Assembly: GCF_001742425.1 (NCBI RefSeq)
Contig: NZ_MJEH01000001.1
Location: 50,246 to 114,245 of the forward strand
Length of the DNA: 64,000 bases
Source: Bacillus solimangrovi
Lineage (GTDB): Bacteria; Bacillota; Bacilli; Bacillales; Bacillaceae_N
Direction of reading: 5' to 3'
The notes beneath the pieces are model-generated. The model did not search any database and was not told the DNA's origin. It saw only the letters and a list, made by a program, of their open reading frames with translations. How positions within the stretch are numbered: the first letter of the stretch is position 1; every line of letters begins with the position of its first letter. Below are positions 19,311-27,539 of this stretch, in pieces. Made by a program: the position numbers and the translations under genes.

Positions 19311-20771
19311 TTACTGTTTTTTAGTTAATGGAAACATAACACAGTCTTTAATCGTTTCACTATCTGTTAGAACCATTAACAGACGCTCAATACCAAATCC
19401 CCAACCAGAAATAGGGGGCATCCCATACTCCATCGCTGTTAAATAATCTTCATCCATCTCCATAGCCTCTAGATCACCATTACTCTTAAGAATAGCTTGA
19501 ACTTCTAACCTTCTTTTTTGTTCAAGTGGGTCAACTAGTTCTGAGTAGGCATTTATTATTTCGACACCATTTACGACTAATTGAAATCGATCTGTTAAAG
19601 TAGGGTTATGTTGATTAGCTCTAGCCAGTGGAGATAAATCAATAGGGTGCTGAATTAAAAAAGTTGGTTTTATAAGTTTTGGACGACACATTTTTTTGTA
19701 AAGCAAATCAATAAAATTACCTCTACCGAGAGATTCAATATGTTCATGCTCTAAATCAATATTGTTTCGCTGCGTTTCTTCATATAAATCTATAACATTT
19801 GGATAAAGGTCAATATCAATTCCTGTGTCTCTCAAAATGATATCTTTAAAGGAGACGATGTCCCATTCTAACGAAAAGTCAATTATTTGACCTTGTATTG
19901 TTAGGGTGGTGCTATTAAATGTTTGTTCAAGTATAAACAGGATCATTTCACGCATTAATTTCATCGTATCTTCATAATTCCAGTATGCAGCATAGCCTTC
20001 AACCATTGTAAATTCTTGAAGATGTTGTGGGCTGAGTCCTTCATTTCTAAAACATTTTGCAAATTCAAATACTTTCGTAAATCCTCCTACGATCAATCTC
20101 TTAAGATAAGTTTCAGGAGCTATACGTAAGTTTAATTCAGTATCTAAAGAATTGTGAAAGGTTTTAAATGGTTTTGCTAGTGCACCTGATGATGAGTGTT
20201 GCAAAATAGGCGTTTCTACTTCAAGGAAATTATGATCCTCAAAGAACCTTCGAATGTCACGAGTCATTTTCGTTCTTGCCAATAATCGACTTTGTGTTTC
20301 TTGTGTCATTATCAAATCTAAGTAGCGCTGTCTATATCGAAGTTCAACATTACTTAAGCCATGCCATTTTTCTGGCAGAGTTCTCAAGGCTTTTCCGAGA
20401 AATACATAGTTCATAACACGCAAAGTTTTTTCTTTTGTTTTTGTAGTATATAGATGTCCTTCAACGCCGATAAAATCACCTATGTCAAATAAATTATGAA
20501 ATTGATTAAAGAGTTTCTCCCCAACTTCGTCTTCTTTTAAGAGAAGTTGTAAACTTGCTTGGATATTTGATACAGTAATAAAACTCAATTTTTTGAAGTG
20601 TCTAATACTCATTATTCTTCCCGCAACTCTTATATCAGAAGTTCCGTCTTCAAGTACAGAGACTTCATTTAATTCATAATTTGTAGAATACCTCTCAGGA
20701 TATACTTGAATTTCATGAGAACGTATAGTTTCTAATTTTTTTATTCTTAACTCTCTTTGTTCATTACTCAT
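19311..20771 (-). CDS. lysS: Class II lysyl-tRNA synthetase (divergent second copy, T-box controlled)
   Basis: 486 residues. An OB-fold anticodon-binding domain (about 45-145) is followed by the class II core with YRQRYLDLI, motif 2 FRNEGLSPQHLQEFTMVEGY, substrate loop NGVEIINAYSELVDP and motif 3 GWGFGIERLLMVLTDS. Housekeeping LysRS usually reads RHNPEFT in motif 2, NGFSE in the substrate loop and GIDRL in motif 3, so this copy is diverged at conserved places and is probably a second enzyme rather than the main LysS (which in Bacillaceae lies near ftsH/folK). A T-box leader with a lysine specifier codon lies upstream. It could be a stress or antibiotic-resistant form; that is inference. Confidence 0.88.
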   Translation of the reverse strand: MSNEQRELRIKKLETIRSHEIQVYPERYSTNYELNEVSVLEDGTSDIRVAGRIMSIRHFKKLSFITVSNIQASLQLLLKEDEVGEKLFNQFHNLFDIGDFIGVEGHLYTTKTKEKTLRVMNYVFLGKALRTLPEKWHGLSNVELRYRQRYLDLIMTQETQSRLLARTKMTRDIRRFFEDHNFLEVETPILQHSSSGALAKPFKTFHNSLDTELNLRIAPETYLKRLIVGGFTKVFEFAKCFRNEGLSPQHLQEFTMVEGYAAYWNYEDTMKLMREMILFILEQTFNSTTLTIQGQIIDFSLEWDIVSFKDIILRDTGIDIDLYPNVIDLYEETQRNNIDLEHEHIESLGRGNFIDLLYKKMCRPKLIKPTFLIQHPIDLSPLARANQHNPTLTDRFQLVVNGVEIINAYSELVDPLEQKRRLEVQAILKSNGDLEAMEMDEDYLTAMEYGMPPISGWGFGIERLLMVLTDSETIKDCVMFPLTKKQ

Positions 20772-20832
20772 TCATTTCCACTCCATTCATTTATTTGTTA
20801 ATTTGTGTAAATTAAAAGTTTTAAATTAAAAC

Positions 20833-21147
20833 AAAAAACTCCCACCCCCAAGATTATTCATCTTGAGGACGAGAGTTATGAACTTCGTGGTACCACCCCA
20901 GTTTATTGATATGTCACCATATCAACCTCTTCGGGTACGTCAATTACAATCATTGATTATACCCTATCTCTGTAACGGGAGATCCCGTCGCAGTATCACT
21001 AAGATTATGATCCTAGATCCGTGCGAAGCTCTGAGTCTTTGTTCATTAAGATCATTATTGCTCCTTCCCACCTACTGGAGCTCTCTGGAAATAATTAATC
21101 ATAACTACTCTTCTCTTCATAGCCGTTTATTCAGCGTTTAATAATTA
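20833..21147 (-). promoter_or_regulatory. T-box riboswitch leader, lysine specifier
   Basis: The T-box core GGGGTGGTACCACG is at 20886-20899 (minus), followed by a terminator (20833-20877: AACTCTCG...GTGGGAGTT, then TTTTTT) that competes with the antiterminator. Upstream on the minus strand is a typical Stem I: GAGTAG at the base, AGAGAGCTCC, AGTAGGTGGGAA, then TGAACAAAGACTC, in which AAA (21038-21040) sits in the specifier position with a purine after it. The leader begins just after a strong promoter. Uncharged tRNA-Lys is therefore predicted to raise expression of the LysRS gene. Confidence 0.9.
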
Positions 21148-21153
21148 TAGAAT

Positions 21154-21182
21154 ATTTTAGTAAAGTTAGATGATTTTGTCAA
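21154..21182 (-). promoter_or_regulatory. Sigma-A promoter of the T-box/LysRS unit
   Basis: Minus-strand TTGACA (21177-21182), 17-base spacer, TAAAAT (21154-21159). Near-consensus, and placed a few bases before the T-box leader. Confidence 0.8.
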
Positions 21183-21237
21183 TATATACAAAGGAAAAGG
21201 TGAATACAATCAAAATCTAGCATTTTAAATATTATTT

Positions 21238-21286
21238 TATATTAAAAGGGGGGAGCCTGTATGAACAAGCTCCCCCTTTTAATATA
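21238..21286 (-). terminator. Terminator downstream of the Prli42-like gene
   Basis: TATATTAAAAGGGGGGAGC pairs with GCTCCCCCTTTTAATATA (one bulged G), giving a stem of about 18 bp with T-rich ends on both strands. It lies 16 bases after the minus-strand miniprotein stop. Confidence 0.8.
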
Positions 21287-21302
21287 TGGTTTTATTTTAC
21301 TA

Positions 21303-21398
21303 TTAGAATAAAAAGCTAACACCAGCGAGTAGTGAAGAAAGTAGCATAGATATAACCATAAGATAGACCATGACTTTCATCGTTTTTTTACGACGCAT
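21303..21398 (-). CDS. Prli42-like miniprotein (31 residues), stressosome-associated membrane peptide
   Basis: The peptide begins MRRKKTMKVMVYLM and ends LLAGVSFLF: a basic N-terminus followed by one transmembrane helix. GGAGG lies 7 bases before the ATG, a promoter is upstream and a terminator downstream, so this is a complete tiny gene. Length, the basic start and the hydrophobic LSSLLAGV pattern fit the Prli42 family (DUF4044), which in Listeria anchors the stressosome to the membrane. Family assignment rests on sequence resemblance recalled from memory. Confidence 0.75.
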   Translation of the reverse strand: MRRKKTMKVMVYLMVISMLLSSLLAGVSFLF

Positions 21399-21432
21399 TA
21401 TTGTTCCTCCTTAAGAACATTCCTCTTCTTTT

Positions 21433-21461
21433 ATTTTAACGGGCTTCTGTAGATAAGACAA
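21433..21461 (-). promoter_or_regulatory. Promoter of the Prli42-like gene
   Basis: Minus-strand TTGTCT (21456-21461), 17-base spacer, TAAAAT (21433-21438), giving a start about 30 bases before the ATG. Confidence 0.6.
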
Positions 21462-21569
21462 GCTACTTATATAAACTCATTAATTTACTATATAAACAAA
21501 TCACCCTGAATTTTTAGATAATAGCAGGAATTTCGACAAGTTTTAGCGAAATAGTTTACAAGGTGAATT

Positions 21570-21589
21570 ATGAGCAAACGCTCGCTCAT
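21570..21589 (+). promoter_or_regulatory. Imperfect palindrome upstream of mce, TetR-type operator candidate
   Basis: ATGAGCAAACGCTCGCTCAT has perfect outer half-sites ATGAGC/GCTCAT, and 16 of 20 positions are symmetric. Such 18-20 bp sites upstream of acyl-CoA genes in Bacillaceae are typical of FadR/TetR-family regulators. No strong promoter could be assigned. Confidence 0.5.
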
Positions 21590-21648
21590 TTTTCTGGAAT
21601 AAAACTTGTGATACATTTTAAAATAATTAAACATCAGGGGGGATAAGT

Positions 21649-22065
21649 ATGGCAAAAAAAATTGATCATATTGGTGTAGCGGTCGAGTCTATTGAACGTT
21701 CATTATCATTATATACGGAACATCTTGGATTAGAGCTTCTTGGTATTGAAGAAGTAGAATCAGAAGATGTTAAGGTTGCTTTTCTTAAAATTGGTGAATC
21801 TAAGATCGAATTATTGGAACCGCTCTCAAAAGAGAGTGCGATTGCAAAGTTTTTGGATAAAAAGGGAGAAGGAATTCATCATATTGCACTTGGGGTAGAC
21901 TCAATTGAAGAGCGAATCGCAGATATGAAGCAGAACGGAATTCGAATGATACATGAGCAGCCTAAAAAAGGTGCTGGTGGGGCGAAAATTGCCTTTATGC
22001 ATCCGAAATCAACAGGCAGTGTGTTATATGAACTTTGTGAGAAGCAAACAAAGGGGGATATGTAA
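21649..22065 (+). CDS. mce: Methylmalonyl-CoA epimerase
   Basis: A 138-residue vicinal oxygen chelate (VOC) enzyme that interconverts (S)- and (R)-methylmalonyl-CoA, linking propionyl-CoA carboxylase to the mutase. It has the family opening KKIDHIGVAVESIERSL, the metal-binding residues in DHIG, IELLEP, GIHHIAL and YELCE, and AFLDKKGEG-like spacing before the HHIA motif. A G-rich ribosome site (GGGGGGATAAGT) precedes the ATG. It ends 2 bases before the carboxyltransferase gene, so they form one operon. Confidence 0.93.
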   Translation: MAKKIDHIGVAVESIERSLSLYTEHLGLELLGIEEVESEDVKVAFLKIGESKIELLEPLSKESAIAKFLDKKGEGIHHIALGVDSIEERIADMKQNGIRMIHEQPKKGAGGAKIAFMHPKSTGSVLYELCEKQTKGDM

Positions 22066-22067
22066 AG

Positions 22068-23615
22068 ATGGATATATATGAAAAAATAAATGAGTTATAT
22101 GATAAACGTAGAGAGGTTGAGCTTGGTGGTGGCGATGATAAGATTGATAAACAACATGAAAAAGGCAAACTTACCGCTAGAGAACGAATTGACCTATTAT
22201 TAGATGAAGGAACGTTTGTTGAACTAAATCCTTTCATTGAACATCGTTGCCAAGATTTTGGACTTGGTGGTAAGAAAGGTCCAGGTGAAGGTGTTGTGAC
22301 TGGTTATGGTAAGATTCATGGTCGCCTCATCTTTGTTTTTTCACAGGATTTCACAGTGTTCGGTGGGGCACTTGGTGAGATGCATGCTCAAAAAATATCG
22401 AAGGTTATGGATCTAGCTGCTAAGAATGGCGCACCGATCATTGGTTTGAATGACTCTGGAGGAGCGCGTATTCAAGAAGGTGTGGTATCATTAGATGGGT
22501 ATGGGCATGTCTTCTACCGTAACTCGATATATTCAGGAGTAATTCCACAAATATCAGTTATTATGGGACCATGTGCAGGTGGGGCTGTTTATTCACCAGC
22601 AATCACTGATTTCGTATTTATGGTTGAGAAAACAAGTCAAATGTTTATTACAGGACCAAAAGTAATTGAAACAGTTACAGGGGAGAAAATTTCATCTGAA
22701 GACTTAGGTGGAGCTAAAGTACATAATTCAATTAACGGGAATGCCCATTTTTCTGCTAAGTCAGAACAAGAAGTATTAGAGGATGTACGTCGTTTATGTA
22801 GTTATTTACCTCAGAGTAATGAAGAAAAACCACCAGTAGCAAAATATGATGGAGAAGATGACTATCGACCTGAGTTAACTGATGTCATTCCATTTGATGC
22901 GATTCGCCCGTACGATGTGCGTGTCGTTGTTGAACAAGTGGTTGATACAGGATCATTTATGGAAATTCATAAAGACTTTGCGAAGAATGTTGTTGTTGGG
23001 TTAGCGCGAATAAAAGGTGAAGTTATTGGGCTTGTATGTAATCAACCGAAAGTAATGGCTGGGGGATTAGATATTGATTCTTCAGATAAAGCAGCTCGTT
23101 TTATTCGATTCTGTGATTCATTTAATATTCCAATCATTACGTTTGAAGATGTAACAGGCTTCTTCCCTGGAATTAAGCAAGAGCATGGTGGAATTATAAG
23201 GCATGGTGCGAAAATTTTGTATGCTTATTCCGAAGCGACAGTACCGAAGTTAACCGTTATTCTTCGAAAAGCTTATGGTGGTGCTTATGTAGCACTAAAT
23301 AGTAAAGCAATTGGTGCTGATGTCGTCTATTCATGGCCGAATGCTGAGATTGCTGTAATGGGGCCACAAGGTGCTGCAAATATTATTTTTGCTCGTGAAA
23401 TTAATGATAGTGAAGATCCTGAGGCGAAACGTGCCGAGAAGATTGAAGAATATCGTGATAAGTTTGCAAATCCATATGTAGCTGCTTCTATGGGTATGGT
23501 TGATGATGTCATTGATCCTCGCGAAACACGTATTAAAATTATTCAAGCTCTTGAGATGTTACGTAATAAGAAGGAAGAACGTCCGAAGAAGAAACACGGC
23601 AATATTCCGTTATAA
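22068..23615 (+). CDS. pccB: Acyl-CoA (propionyl-CoA) carboxylase beta/carboxyltransferase subunit
   Basis: 515 residues with two crotonase-like carboxyltransferase halves. Motifs include KGKLTARERIDLLLDEGTFVE, the oxyanion glycines GLNDSGGARIQEGV and MGPCAGGAVYSPA, and in the second half GFFPGIKQEHGGIIRHGAK and RKAYGGAYVAL. It transfers CO2 from biotin to propionyl-CoA to make (S)-methylmalonyl-CoA. By synteny it is YqjD. No biotin carboxylase or biotin carrier gene is in the window, so it must use subunits encoded elsewhere; a decarboxylase alpha subunit (MmdA) is a less likely alternative. Confidence 0.9.
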   Translation: MDIYEKINELYDKRREVELGGGDDKIDKQHEKGKLTARERIDLLLDEGTFVELNPFIEHRCQDFGLGGKKGPGEGVVTGYGKIHGRLIFVFSQDFTVFGGALGEMHAQKISKVMDLAAKNGAPIIGLNDSGGARIQEGVVSLDGYGHVFYRNSIYSGVIPQISVIMGPCAGGAVYSPAITDFVFMVEKTSQMFITGPKVIETVTGEKISSEDLGGAKVHNSINGNAHFSAKSEQEVLEDVRRLCSYLPQSNEEKPPVAKYDGEDDYRPELTDVIPFDAIRPYDVRVVVEQVVDTGSFMEIHKDFAKNVVVGLARIKGEVIGLVCNQPKVMAGGLDIDSSDKAARFIRFCDSFNIPIITFEDVTGFFPGIKQEHGGIIRHGAKILYAYSEATVPKLTVILRKAYGGAYVALNSKAIGADVVYSWPNAEIAVMGPQGAANIIFAREINDSEDPEAKRAEKIEEYRDKFANPYVAASMGMVDDVIDPRETRIKIIQALEMLRNKKEERPKKKHGNIPL

Positions 23616-23659
23616 GTTTTGTTATTTTACAATATTCATGAACAAAAAGGAGGATTCCA

Positions 23660-24778
23660 ATGATTAACAAAGAACGTATTGTAAACGAATTTTTGGAACT
23701 CGTGCAAGTAGATTCTGAAACAAAACATGAAGCAAAAATTGCAGAAGTATTAAAAGAAAAATTTACTTCACTTGGTGTTGAAGTTGAAGAAGATAATGCG
23801 AGAGAAATTACCGATCACGATGCTAATAATTTAATTTGTACATTAAAAGGAACAAAAGCAGGTGTTGATACAATTTATTTCACCTCGCATATGGATACGG
23901 TTGTACCAGGTAATGGTATTAAACCATCAATTGAAGGTGATAAGATTGTAACAGATGGTACGACAATTCTTGGTGCCGATGATAAAGCTGGAATCGCTGC
24001 AATGTTTGAAGCAATTCGTCTATTAAAAGAAAACAATATTGAACATGGAGATATCCAATTTGTCATTACAGTTGGAGAAGAATCAGGGCTTGTTGGCGCA
24101 CAAGCGCTTGATGCTTCATACATGAAAGCAAAATATGGTTATGCATTAGATTCAGATGGTAAAGTTGGAAGCATTATCGTTGCTGCACCAACACAAGCGA
24201 AGGTGAAGGCAGTCATTCATGGAAAAACTGCTCACGCAGGTGTTGCACCAGAAAAGGGTGTTTCGGCGATCACAATTGCAGCAAAAGCAATCTCCAAAAT
24301 GCCTCTTGGTCGAATCGATGATGAAACAACTGCTAATATAGGTCGATTTGAAGGTGGAAAGCAAACAAATATCGTATGTGACCGCGTTGATATTTTAGCA
24401 GAAGCACGCTCACTTGTACCTGAGAAGATGGAAGTGCAAGTAGCAAAGATGAAAGAAGCGTTTGAGCAAACAGCTGAACAAATGGGTGGAAGTGCTGATG
24501 TGGATGTTGAAGTGATGTACCCTGGCTTTAAGTTCAAAGATGGTGATGCTGTTGTTGAAATTGCAAAGCGCGCTGCTGAGAAAATTGGACGCAAGCCAGA
24601 ATTGTTTACAAGTGGTGGTGGCAGTGATGCAAACATCTTCAACGGACTTGGAATTCCAACTGTTAACTTAGCTGTTGGTTATGAAGAAATTCATACAACA
24701 AATGAAAAGATGCCGATTGAAGAGCTAGTGAAGACGGCTGAAATCGTGCTAGCAGTCATTGAAGAAGCAGCAAAATAA
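23660..24778 (+). CDS. yqjE: M20 family metallopeptidase, PepT-like (YqjE)
   Basis: A 372-residue cytosolic zinc peptidase. Metal and catalytic residues appear in FTSHMDTVVPG, ILGADDKAGIAAM, VGEESGLVGA (catalytic and ligand Glu) and LDSDG, with the final ligand in EEIHTTNEKM. The central dimerisation domain covers about 180-290 (AHAGVAPEKGVSAI). The family includes tripeptidase T-like enzymes; the exact peptide substrate is unknown. It follows pccB after 44 bases with AAAAGGAGG upstream and is followed by a terminator, so it may share the mce transcript as in B. subtilis yqjCDE. Confidence 0.88.
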   Translation: MINKERIVNEFLELVQVDSETKHEAKIAEVLKEKFTSLGVEVEEDNAREITDHDANNLICTLKGTKAGVDTIYFTSHMDTVVPGNGIKPSIEGDKIVTDGTTILGADDKAGIAAMFEAIRLLKENNIEHGDIQFVITVGEESGLVGAQALDASYMKAKYGYALDSDGKVGSIIVAAPTQAKVKAVIHGKTAHAGVAPEKGVSAITIAAKAISKMPLGRIDDETTANIGRFEGGKQTNIVCDRVDILAEARSLVPEKMEVQVAKMKEAFEQTAEQMGGSADVDVEVMYPGFKFKDGDAVVEIAKRAAEKIGRKPELFTSGGGSDANIFNGLGIPTVNLAVGYEEIHTTNEKMPIEELVKTAEIVLAVIEEAAK

Positions 24779-24853
24779 GGAACAGCTTCAATATATGTAA
24801 AGAGGTACATACATCCTCTAGTTACACAAAGTTATTTATAATAATGAAATTTG

Positions 24854-24898
24854 AAACAGAAGCCTGCTTAACAGTGAGAAGGCTTCTGTTTTCATTTG
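24854..24898 (+). terminator. Terminator after yqjE
   Basis: AAACAGAAGCCT (24854-24865) pairs perfectly with AGGCTTCTGTTT (24880-24891), followed by a T-rich tail. Confidence 0.9.
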
Positions 24899-25011
24899 TA
24901 TTACAGCAAATTTGCAAACAGGAAATGACTTTACAAGTGAAGGATGGAAAATATAGAGAGACTGCTGTATCATAAAGTTAGTAATTTTGCACGTATGTGT
25001 GGTGATGAATA

Positions 25012-26298
25012 TTGAAAGAAATGTATCCAAAACAAGGCAGGGTAATCTTACATGTCGACATGAATAGTTTCTATGCATCTGTTGAAATGGCGAATGATCC
25101 ATCATTAAAGGGTAAACCATTAGCGATAGCTGGCAATCCGAAAGAGCGCAGAGGGATCATTGTGACAAGTAGCTATGAAGCGCGTGCAAAAGGTGTGAAG
25201 ACGACAATGACACTTTGGCAGGCAAAACGTTTATGTCCAGAGCTAATTGTTAGACGCCCTAACTTTCCTCTATACCGCCAAACATCTATTGCTATGTTTC
25301 AAATCTTATCTCGATATGCCTCACTCGTTCAGCCTGTTTCGATTGATGAAGGATATATGGATATAACTAGTAGTAGTGATCTAGGGTCACCGGTTGAAAT
25401 AGCGAAGCAAATTCAGTTCGATATTATGAATGAATTAGACTTACCATGCAGTATTGGTGTAGCACCGAATAAATTTCTTGCAAAAACCGCCTCAGATATG
25501 AAGAAGCCAATGGGGATTACTGTATTACGTAAGCGTGATGTACAAACAAAGTTGTGGCCACTTCCAGTTGTGGAGATGCATGGGATAGGAGAAAGAACCG
25601 CTGAAAAATTGAATTCTGTACATATTCAAACTATCGGTGAATTAGCAAATGCAGATGACTATACTTTAAAAGAGTTACTCGGTATTAATGGCATTCGTCT
25701 GAAAGAGAGAGCAAATGGGATTGATAATAGTGTCGTAGATCCAGATGCTCTGTCAGACTTCAAAAGCATCGGTAATTCTAAAACATTACCAGACGATACG
25801 ACAGATGAAGCGCAAATCCGTCTTGTATTGCAGGAGTTGTCTAGTTCAGTAGCGAAACGAATGAACCGTCAAGGTATGGTGAGTTGGAATATTCAATTAA
25901 CGATGCGCTATCATGATCGAAAAACGATTACACGTAGCCGTAAACTATCTCAAAGTATAGATAAGGAAGCTGACATTTTTGAAGCAGCTTATTACTTGTT
26001 CAATGAGCATTGGAATGATAAGCCTATTCGATTATTAGGTGTGACAGCACAGCAATTAGAAGAAAAGGCTGAAGCATTTCGTCAACTTGATCTTTTTTCA
26101 TATACAGAAGAAGTAAAGAAAGAGCCATTGTATGAAACTATACAGTCTATACGTGATAAGTATGGAGAAAATAGTATTAAAAAGGGGAAAGATGTGAGGA
26201 CGAAGCGGAATGTAGAGGGCGGTGAGAAGCATAAAGGTACGAGCTTCCAAAAGGATTTTTTACGCCATTACCGTTTTGGTAGTAAAGAAGAGCAATAA
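25012..26298 (+). CDS. dinB: Y-family DNA polymerase IV (YqjH/PolY1)
   Basis: A 428-residue translesion polymerase. Catalytic acidic residues lie in HVDMNSFYASVE and VSIDEGYMDIT; helix-hairpin-helix motifs follow (MHGIGERTAEKLNSVHIQTIGELA). Near the C-terminus is the beta-clamp-binding pentapeptide QLDLF, then a basic tail. The TTG start (MKEMYPKQGR) matches the start of YqjH homologues, although the ribosome site is weak. The stop is immediately followed by rnz (0-18 bases), so the two are linked. No LexA box was seen upstream, consistent with a constitutive PolY1. Confidence 0.93.
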   Translation: MKEMYPKQGRVILHVDMNSFYASVEMANDPSLKGKPLAIAGNPKERRGIIVTSSYEARAKGVKTTMTLWQAKRLCPELIVRRPNFPLYRQTSIAMFQILSRYASLVQPVSIDEGYMDITSSSDLGSPVEIAKQIQFDIMNELDLPCSIGVAPNKFLAKTASDMKKPMGITVLRKRDVQTKLWPLPVVEMHGIGERTAEKLNSVHIQTIGELANADDYTLKELLGINGIRLKERANGIDNSVVDPDALSDFKSIGNSKTLPDDTTDEAQIRLVLQELSSSVAKRMNRQGMVSWNIQLTMRYHDRKTITRSRKLSQSIDKEADIFEAAYYLFNEHWNDKPIRLLGVTAQQLEEKAEAFRQLDLFSYTEEVKKEPLYETIQSIRDKYGENSIKKGKDVRTKRNVEGGEKHKGTSFQKDFLRHYRFGSKEEQ

Positions 26299-26316
26299 AT
26301 GACGGAGGAAAGAGCA

Positions 26317-27231
26317 TTGGATTTTTTATTTTTAGGAACAGGTGCAGGAATTCCTGCAAAGGAGCGGAACGTATCATCAATTGCACTCAACATGAACCAA
26401 GAGCGCGGATCTGTCTGGCTGTTTGATTGTGGTGAAGCAACACAACATCAAATTTTACATACATCAATACGTCCACGACGAATTGAGCATATTTTTATTA
26501 CACATCTTCATGGTGATCACATTTTTGGATTACCAGGTTTGCTCGGGAGCCGTTCGTTTCAAGGTGGAACGTCACCTTTAACCATTTTTGGACCAGAAGG
26601 GTTAGCTACATTCGTTGAAACAGCACTCTCTGTTAGTCAAACACATTTGAAGTATCCACTTCAGATTATTGAAGGAAAAGAAGGAATCGTTTTTGAAGAC
26701 AAACTGTTTTCGGTTGAAATGCAGAAGCTATCACATGGCATACCTAGTTATGGGTATCGAGTTGTCGAAAAGGATAAACGTGGTGAATTACTTGTTGAGA
26801 AATTAAGAGATAGAGGTGTGCATCCAGGACCGATCTATCAGCAATTAAAAGAAGGTCAAACAGTTAAGCTAGATAGTGGAGAAATATTGAATGGAAACGA
26901 TTATCTAGGTCCAGCAAAAGCTGGTAAAAAAATTGCTGTGTTAGGAGATACTCGTCCATGTGAAGCGTCACTATCGTTGGCACAGGATGTAGATGTGCTA
27001 GTTCACGAGGCTACATTCGCTGATGCAGATAGAGAAATTGCACATCAATATTTCCATTCTACTGCTACACAAGCAGCTGAAATAGCGAAAAAGGCGAATG
27101 TTAAGAAACTTATACTTACACATATAAGCTCACGATATCAAATTAAAGGAGCTCAACAGTTGAAAGAAGAAGCAGAGTCTATTTTTCCACATACGGACGT
27201 TGCAGAAGATTTTTCAAAATATAATATTTAA
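26317..27231 (+). CDS. rnz: Ribonuclease Z
   Basis: About 305 residues from TTG 26317. An in-frame ATG lies at 26299 directly after the dinB stop, but GGAGG (26304-26308) is 8 bases before the TTG, and homologues start at [10 protein letters not shown], so TTG is preferred. A metallo-beta-lactamase nuclease that trims tRNA 3' ends: zinc ligands in [18 protein letters not shown] (HxHxDH), [16 protein letters not shown] and [11 protein letters not shown], plus the flexible-arm region [13 protein letters not shown] to HPGPIY. Position before the accessory block matches yqjK of B. subtilis. Confidence 0.93.
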   Translation: MDFLFLGTGAGIPAKERNVSSIALNMNQERGSVWLFDCGEATQHQILHTSIRPRRIEHIFITHLHGDHIFGLPGLLGSRSFQGGTSPLTIFGPEGLATFVETALSVSQTHLKYPLQIIEGKEGIVFEDKLFSVEMQKLSHGIPSYGYRVVEKDKRGELLVEKLRDRGVHPGPIYQQLKEGQTVKLDSGEILNGNDYLGPAKAGKKIAVLGDTRPCEASLSLAQDVDVLVHEATFADADREIAHQYFHSTATQAAEIAKKANVKKLILTHISSRYQIKGAQQLKEEAESIFPHTDVAEDFSKYNI

Positions 27232-27234
27232 TAA

Positions 27235-27265
27235 AGGGGTTTGGAATATTCCAAGCTTCTTTTTT
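27235..27265 (+). terminator. Terminator after rnz
   Basis: AGGGGTTTGGA and TCCAAGCTTCT form a stem rich in G-U pairs with a short ATAT loop, followed by TTTTTT. Confidence 0.75.
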
Positions 27266-27380
27266 GTAAACAGGAAATATAGTAATGCTATCGAATACAT
27301 TAGTAATATGCTGTATAGAGCAAATTAAATGTGAATAAAAGCACATGTGTAGGATTCATTCTATGTAGATAGTGTTTTCT

Positions 27381-27426
27381 TTGACATCGTAAAAAATTGG
27401 TATTATGATATGATTAAACGTTTAAT
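27381..27426 (+). promoter_or_regulatory. Promoter of the aldehyde dehydrogenase gene with a perfect palindrome at the start site
   Basis: TTGACA (27381-27386), 17-base spacer, TATGAT (27404-27409). ATTAAACGTTTAAT, a perfect 14-bp palindrome, covers 27413-27426 at the expected transcription start, the classic position for a repressor operator. Confidence 0.65.
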
Positions 27427-27539
27427 AAATTCGACATAAAGATTATTAATTTATTTATTATGATTCAAACTTCAGGTTATAAAATAATATTATCAGTGAA
27501 TGGAACATGAAAAATTTAGTGTATAAGGAGTGAGGGAAA

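Noticed and set aside
20863..21141. Plus-strand 92-codon frame upstream of the LysRS gene
   Set aside because: It is the antisense of the T-box leader; composition is explained by the RNA structure.
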